Shown here one piece after another: positions 30,977-35,387 of a stretch of 35,387 nucleotides of DNA. Each line of letters starts with the position of its first letter. Position 1 is the stretch's first letter. The position numbers were made by a program, and so were the translations under genes. The stretch spans positions 1 to 35,387 of the forward strand of contig JABANN010000362.1 of assembly GCA_013115125.1 (NCBI GenBank). The letters are read 5' to 3'. Under the pieces are notes generated by a model that was not told the DNA's origin, ran no database searches, and worked only from the letters and a program-made list of their open reading frames with translations. The stretch comes from Perkinsus olseni (lineage: Eukaryota; Perkinsozoa; Perkinsida).

Positions 30977-31382
30977 TCACATAATAGTGCAGAAACATTG
31001 AGAATGCTTCCCTTTCTCCCCTGATTCACCATTATCTAACAACAACGATAATCTAAACATTATTCAAAGTATAATACAGTAGTATTATTATTACCACTTA
31101 CCTGCTTTAACAGACTTAGGTACGGCACTAACATGAATAGGTGTTGGTACGGTAGGATTCACCATTATCTATCAATAAGAACAACAACGATACTATTCAT
31201 CATACCACATCATCGCCATCATGATCATCACCAAGTTAATACTACTACCTTGCTATCTGCCAAAGTCTTATTGTCCTCTAATTCTTTGCCACCGGAGAAT
31301 ATGCGTAGCCGCCCAACCTCACTCACTGGTAAGAAATCTAATACATCATCGTTCTTGGTAGTAGTAGTATTAGTAGCGAGCG

Positions 31383-31419
<37 letters not shown>

Positions 31420-31736
31420 AATAATAATAATGAGTATTAGTGCTACTACTACCTTTAGGCCACTTCTCCTCATGCATGATTCTCTTTTTAACATCCATCA
31501 CTGTATCAGTTAACTGAGTAATAAGCAGCAGTCCATGTACTACTATGGGTAGGTTGTGTTACATTAAACTTCTCTTCTAATGCTTTACCATCATGATTAA
31601 CAAATATAAGCCTTAATGTTACCATTTTGCCACTACCATCCACTGCCTGACCATGATCATGATGATGATGATGATGATGATCTATCATAGTTGTATCGGC
31701 TGTATGCTTATCATTATATGCTGTTGTAGTAGTCAT
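30977..31736 (-). CDS. UBL3/MUB-type membrane-anchored ubiquitin-fold protein with CaaX box, multi-exon
   Basis: A ubiquitin-like domain tethered to membrane by a C-terminal lipid; UBL3/MUB proteins act at the plasma membrane and in vesicle sorting. The start is ATG 31736 (MTTTTAYNDK), followed by a His run. The ubiquitin fold begins KMVTLRLIFVNHDGKALEEK with FNVTQPTHS, then by splice MMDVKKRIMHEEKWPK. An intron containing (GTT)n leads to DVLDFLPVSEVGRLRIFSGG and KELEDNKTLADSK. Next comes a phase-0 join to IMVNPTVPTPIHVSAVPKSV, and a last intron gives DNGESGEKGKHSQCFCTIM before stop 30977. The final four residues CTIM form a CaaX box; Met at the last place favours farnesylation. There is no C-terminal GG, so it is not a conjugated modifier. 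Human UBL3 also ends in a CaaX-like CVIL. Every exon join keeps frame, which supports the model. Confidence 0.8.
31384..31419. repeat. (GTT)12 intronic microsatellite
   Basis: About twelve GTT units inside an intron of the UBL3-like gene, between the EEKWPK and DVLDFLPV exons. Confidence 0.85.
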
Positions 31737-31891
31737 AATACGACAGTATAAATATCCAAATTAACTACTAGCGACAATCTATTGTAGAAGACGCGGAGGC
31801 AACCCGACGATGAACTCTTGCTCATCTTGCTACTTCTTGCACTTCCTCAACGCCACCGCGCATCCCGTCTTCTCAGAAGGTGGCTCCGCGT

Positions 31892-31913
31892 AAATCGATC
31901 ACGTGATCGATTT
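31892..31913. promoter_or_regulatory. 22-bp perfect palindrome with CACGTG core upstream of RPL12
   Basis: A perfect inverted repeat with no spacer, centred on CACGTG within GATCACGTGATC, and flanked by ATCGA-type arms. It lies in the 259-base interval between the divergent UBL3-like and RPL12 genes, 83 bases before the RPL12 ATG. CACGTG is the classic E-box/G-box recognised by bHLH or bZIP dimers in other eukaryotes. Binding here is inference; the symmetry is seen directly. Confidence 0.7.
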
Positions 31914-31992
31914 GTAAGGTTCCATCGTCGGAGATGGTCTCTAGAGTCTGGTAAAACTACGTGTGGACCGCTCATCCCTACTTATCATATAG
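31914..31992 (+). other. Putative 5' UTR intron or trans-splice acceptor of RPL12
   Basis: GTAAGG directly follows the palindrome and CATATAG ends three bases before the RPL12 ATG. This could be a 79-nt leader intron. If the host trans-splices a leader, the AG could instead be the leader acceptor. Confidence 0.4.
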
Positions 31993-31995
31993 AAG

Positions 31996-32499
31996 ATGGC
32001 TCCTAAGTTCGACCCCAACGAGATCAAGATCATCTACGTCCGTCAGTATGGCGGTGAGGTTGGTGCCTCCTCCGTCCTCGCCCCGAAAGTCGGCCCTATC
32101 GGTATGTCTCCCAAGAAGATTGGTGAGGATATTCAGAAGGCTTCTCAGGACTGGAAGGGAATCAAGATTACTGCTCAGTTGGCTGTCCAGAATCGTAAGG
32201 CTACTGTTACCATCAAGCCTACTGCCACCTCCCTCCTTATTAAGGAATTGAAGGAACCTCTTCGTGATAGGAAGAAGACTAAGGATATCAAGCATAATGG
32301 TAACCTTACTATCGAACAGGTATTGGGTGTTGCTAAGAAGATGCGTGCTACCTCTATGGCTAAGGAGTTCAAGGGTACTGTTAAGGAGGTCCTCGGTACC
32401 TGCCGTGCTATTGGATGCAGCGTTGGCGGCCGCAGCCCTCAAGAATGGCAGAATGACATTGATACCGGTGATTTCGTTCCCGAGGAGCCATCTGATTAA
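31996..32499 (+). CDS. RPL12: Cytosolic 60S ribosomal protein uL11 (RPL12), intronless
   Basis: RPL12 (uL11) is part of the GTPase-associated centre at the base of the large-subunit stalk. The 167-residue product matches the usual eukaryotic length of about 165. It starts MAPKFDPNEIKIIYVRQYGG and has VLAPKVGPIGMSPKKIGEDI, the conserved N-terminal domain signature, then a basic C-terminal domain with LKEPLRDRKKTKDIKHNGNL and GTCRAIGCSVGGRSPQEWQN, ending EEPSD. It is the only complete gene here without coding introns, and it uses many C-ending codons (GAC CCC AAC GAG ATC), unlike its T/A-ending neighbours. That pattern fits a highly expressed gene. Confidence 0.98.
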   Translation: MAPKFDPNEIKIIYVRQYGGEVGASSVLAPKVGPIGMSPKKIGEDIQKASQDWKGIKITAQLAVQNRKATVTIKPTATSLLIKELKEPLRDRKKTKDIKHNGNLTIEQVLGVAKKMRATSMAKEFKGTVKEVLGTCRAIGCSVGGRSPQEWQNDIDTGDFVPEEPSD

Positions 32500-32681
32500 T
32501 GATGTAGCGATGATAGGAACGACGATGAAGGAGAGTTGATGATAAGCACATCAGCCTTGATAGTAGGTTGTTGTTGTTATGGCGGTTTCCTCACTATCAT
32601 CATATTGTTGGGTTGTTGATTTTAACGGGAATCGGTTATATTGTGGTGATACTACAGATCATCACGACAGCGGTAGTAGAA

Positions 32682-34347
32682 ATGAGCAAGCATCATGTTA
32701 ATGAAGAGGACGATAATATCAAAGCCTCTGCTGCCGAGTATGTCCCCTTTGAGGATTATCAGAAGGATATAATAACCTTGAGGGTAACTTGACGTATATA
32801 TGTAATATCCAATAGGGTCCTCCAACTGTTTCATAGGCACAGGCAGCTGCAGCATCAGCGACACCAGGGACTGATCATCATGGGGATGATGAAGGTGAAG
32901 ATAATAACATTACTTCACACCCAACAGCCCCTACCAATCCTTCAACAACAACAACACCACCAGCAGCAGGAGCAGCGGCACTGGTATCATCTAGATCCCT
33001 ACCTAATATACATGATGTAATAGTAGTGTTGTTATTAGTCGTTTTATTATAGTAGTATTATCAGACCGATGCATTGACAGCATCTGATATCGCCAAACCT
33101 GGTGGATTCAGACGTCATTACATCCAGGCAACAACAACAACTTCGCCTAACAACAACAATGATGATGATGATGGCATATTGACAAACACACCGGAGGAGA
33201 GTAATAGTAGACAAACACCACTAGTAGAGAATAGTAGTAATGCTGGCAATGATCTAAAAGTACCACTACTATCACTCCCCGAGGATAATAATAATAACAA
33301 TACTGGTACAGTACCCAAGAGACGCGATAACAAGGTAATATGTTAGTGTTGTTGTTTATTCTTGGACCTATAACCTTAGGATGATGTTACGCCAAGGCCG
33401 ACGTCGTTTGATGATGATTATCATGATAATAATGGAGATGGTGGTAGTTCCAATATCGACATTAATAGTCCAGCTATTGATGATGAAGATGAGAATCACG
33501 AGGCATTGAAGGAGTCTATTATGGATAACTTGACATACATGTTCGATTTCTTCACAGATGTTGAAAATAATAATGGTTACGATGACGATAGAGGTAGTAG
33601 TAGTAGTATAAGTTGGTGATGTATTATTATTATCTTATGTGGCTCCTCATAGGTGGCTTGTTTGATGATAGAACTTCAAAAGAACTGGCGTTACGTGTGC
33701 GGCCTCATAAAAAGAGCGGTATTATTAAAACGGTAATAGCACTAACAATCATGATAATAATAATACTATTATTATTACCAAACAGATATTGTCAATTTTC
33801 AAGTCCTTCATTGGTGTTGGTATCTTATTCTTGCCTAATGCGTTTCATAATGGTGGATGGTTATTCAGTTGTTTATGTATGATATTATCAGCATTATTAT
33901 CAACTATTGGAATGTATAAATTAAGTTCATGTCATGAGAGAACGCATAAGACATATCCGCAAATGGGCTATGTAGCATATGGTACTATTGGTTATTATAC
34001 CATATCATTCCAGCTAGCACTCAGCCAATTCTGTTTTGGTATAACAGGTGTTATATACATCACAAATACTCTGAGTAATAATAATAATACTGTCATCGTT
34101 GTTGTTATAATACCTATGTCGTTGTTATCAGGTCATATAGTAGCATGTATAGTATCCGGTGATATCTCAGAAGATGCCGGTGTTAGTGAGAGTGTTAGAG
34201 AAGGATTAGCTACCAACTATGATAAGATAGTACATGCCTTCTATGTTATAGTACTTCTTACGTATATACCATTATCCTTCATAAGACGGATTGGTAATAT
34301 GAAGTTTACTAACTTGGTAATAATAATAACGACAACAACAACAACAA

Positions 34348-34416
<69 letters not shown>

Positions 34417-34750
34417 CAATAGGACATAAGCATTTGTTGTTGTCAGGTCGGTGATCTATGTATCTTACTCGCAGTAATATTTGTTTTGATTGCTGCATGT
34501 AGGACACTTTCATCTAATGGTATAGCAGATAATGTTAAAGCTATAGAAGGGGATAGGATGTTGTCATTTATTGGTACTGCTGTATACTCTTTTGAAGGCA
34601 TTGGCCTGGTAATACCAATACGTGAGAGTATGGCCAAACCACAATATTTCAATATTCTACTGAGTTGTATGATCACCTTCATGGGCCTCATGCTATGTGC
34701 TTTTGGGTTGATAGCATATCTGGCCTGGGGACCGACGGTTGAACCAGTGG

Positions 34751-34808
<58 letters not shown>

Positions 34809-35006
34809 CTGTTGTTGTTGTGATAATGATACATAGCATACACATGACATTACCATTATCTTCTTCTTCTTGTTATTGTTCTCCCTATTGATAGGTCCTC
34901 AATCAATTACCGGTCACACCAACATCTATAGTTATACAGTTATTATACTGTCTTGCTGTAACATGCACATTCCCGATAACATTGTACTACTACGACTACT
35001 ATTCTC

Positions 35007-35039
<33 letters not shown>

Positions 35040-35315
35040 CTATCATCATCAGTGATGTTTGTTAGATATCCAACTTTCACCATAATGGAAATACACATAT
35101 TTAAGGATATTAAACCGAGTATGAGGAGGACTTGGCTCAAGAATGCACTCAGAACATGCGAGACAACTCTCTGTGTACTCTCAAAAAACAACAACAACAA
35201 TACTAATACCACATCATCATCGATTCGTCATTCTTTCATGACCATCATCAGGTTTTACTAGCATATTTTGCTGCTGAGGATGTTGAAATGTTCGTATCAT
35301 TTGTTGGAACCTTCT
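32682..35315 (+). CDS. Amino-acid/auxin permease family transporter (SLC36/AVT3-like), partial at right edge
   Basis: A proton-coupled or vacuolar amino-acid transporter of about eleven membrane helices. ATG 32682 gives MSKHHVNEEDDNIKASAAEY, a soluble acidic N-terminal tail continued by exons with SRSLPNIHDTDALTASDIAK, PLLSLPEDNNNNN, a patch ending EALKESIMDNLTYMFDFFTD and DDRTSKELALRVRPHKKSGI. The transporter core starts at about 33786: ILSIFKSFIGVGILFLPNAF (the first-helix GVGIL..P signature), HNGGWLFSCL, SFQLALSQFCFGITGVIYIT, then VGDLCILLAVIFVLIAACRT, IEGDRMLSFIGTAVYSFEGI, GLMLCAFGLIAYLAWGPTVE, LNQLPVTPTSIVIQLLYCLA, ITLYPTFTIMEIHIF and LAYFAAEDVEMFVSFVGTF. Introns carry long GTA, AGT and ATA runs. 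The last visible exon ends at about 35315 and the gene continues past the window. N-terminal exon joins were checked for phase. Confidence 0.88.
34345..34416. repeat. (GTA)n intronic microsatellite, about 72 nt
   Basis: A long GTA/TAG run inside the transporter intron that joins MKFTNL to VGDLCILLAV in frame. Confidence 0.9.
34753..34809. repeat. (AGT)n intronic microsatellite starting at the splice donor
   Basis: The intron begins GTGAGTAGTAGT, so the repeat is continuous with the GTGAGT donor. It extends about 57 nt. The exon before ends PTVEPV and the next begins LNQLPVTP. Confidence 0.9.
35012..35036. repeat. (ATA)n intronic microsatellite
   Basis: A short ATA run in the transporter intron between the TFPIT exon and the YPTFTIMEIHIF exon. 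Confidence 0.85.
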
Positions 35316-35316
35316 G

Positions 35317-35387
<71 letters not shown>
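35317..35387. repeat. (TAC/ACT)n microsatellite at the right edge
   Basis: The run starts directly after a GT donor at about 35316 following the FVSFVGTF exon and reaches the window end, for at least 71 nt. It mirrors the ACT tract at the left edge. Confidence 0.95.

Noticed and set aside
34320-34420. Poly-Val or poly-Thr open frames over GTA/TAC runs
   Set aside because: These are translations of an intronic microsatellite; the flanking transporter exons join in frame once it is removed.
1-35387. CRISPR array or mobile elements
   Set aside because: All regular repeats are uninterrupted microsatellites without spacers; I found no transposase, reverse transcriptase, integrase or terminal repeats.

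Overview
This window looks like nuclear DNA from an intron-rich unicellular alveolate. A Perkinsus-like (perkinsozoan) protist is my best guess, but this is inference and no rRNA or other marker settles it. The supporting signs are: almost every protein-coding gene except a ribosomal protein is split into many short exons with GT-AG introns, some only 20-28 nt long; trinucleotide microsatellites (ACT/AGT, ATG/ATC, CTG, GTT) saturate introns and encode homopolymer runs in proteins; genes are packed tightly on both strands; a class XIV-like myosin with an RCC1/ATS1-like tail recalls the apicomplexan conoid motor MyoH. Both window ends lie inside long (ACT)n tracts, as expected of an assembly contig broken at microsatellites.

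Layout, left to right. A myosin heavy chain (+, 209 to about 6280) is followed by an unrecognised multi-exon membrane protein (+, about 6410-8080) and a mitochondrial-type circularly permuted GTPase, MTG1 (+, 8226-9855). Convergent to it is a DDX24/MAK5-type DEAD-box helicase (-, 13040-10250). An FHA-domain protein (+, about 13346-14927) and an unrecognised acidic, His-rich protein (+, 15055-16783) follow. On the minus strand come a CutC-family protein (17956-16771), a large fusion gene (22780-18308) joining prephenate/arogenate dehydratase, ACT, TyrA-type dehydrogenase and class I aminotransferase domains, and a coiled-coil protein with an N-terminal acylation motif (24205-22946). A divergent dihydroorotate dehydrogenase-like gene (+, 24387 to at least 26511) has lost its catalytic residues. 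The right third carries a secreted six-cysteine poly-Ser protein (-, 27955-27066), a low-complexity acidic/His/Gln protein (-, 30219-28793), a UBL3/MUB-type membrane-anchored ubiquitin-fold protein with a CaaX box (-, 31736-30977), intronless ribosomal protein uL11/RPL12 (+, 31996-32499) and an SLC36/AVT3-type amino-acid transporter (+, 32682 to beyond the right end).

Functional links. The fusion gene carries all the post-chorismate activities needed to turn prephenate into phenylalanine and tyrosine, in one polypeptide with no targeting extension, so a cytosolic multi-enzyme is implied. MTG1 and the DDX24-like helicase are both ribosome-assembly factors and sit tail to tail. The other genes share no obvious pathway. 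I saw no rRNA, tRNA, mobile element or CRISPR array.

Exon joins were made by hand by matching reading frames across GT-AG boundaries. Gene ends are approximate wherever the entry says so, and single-base assembly errors cannot be excluded.
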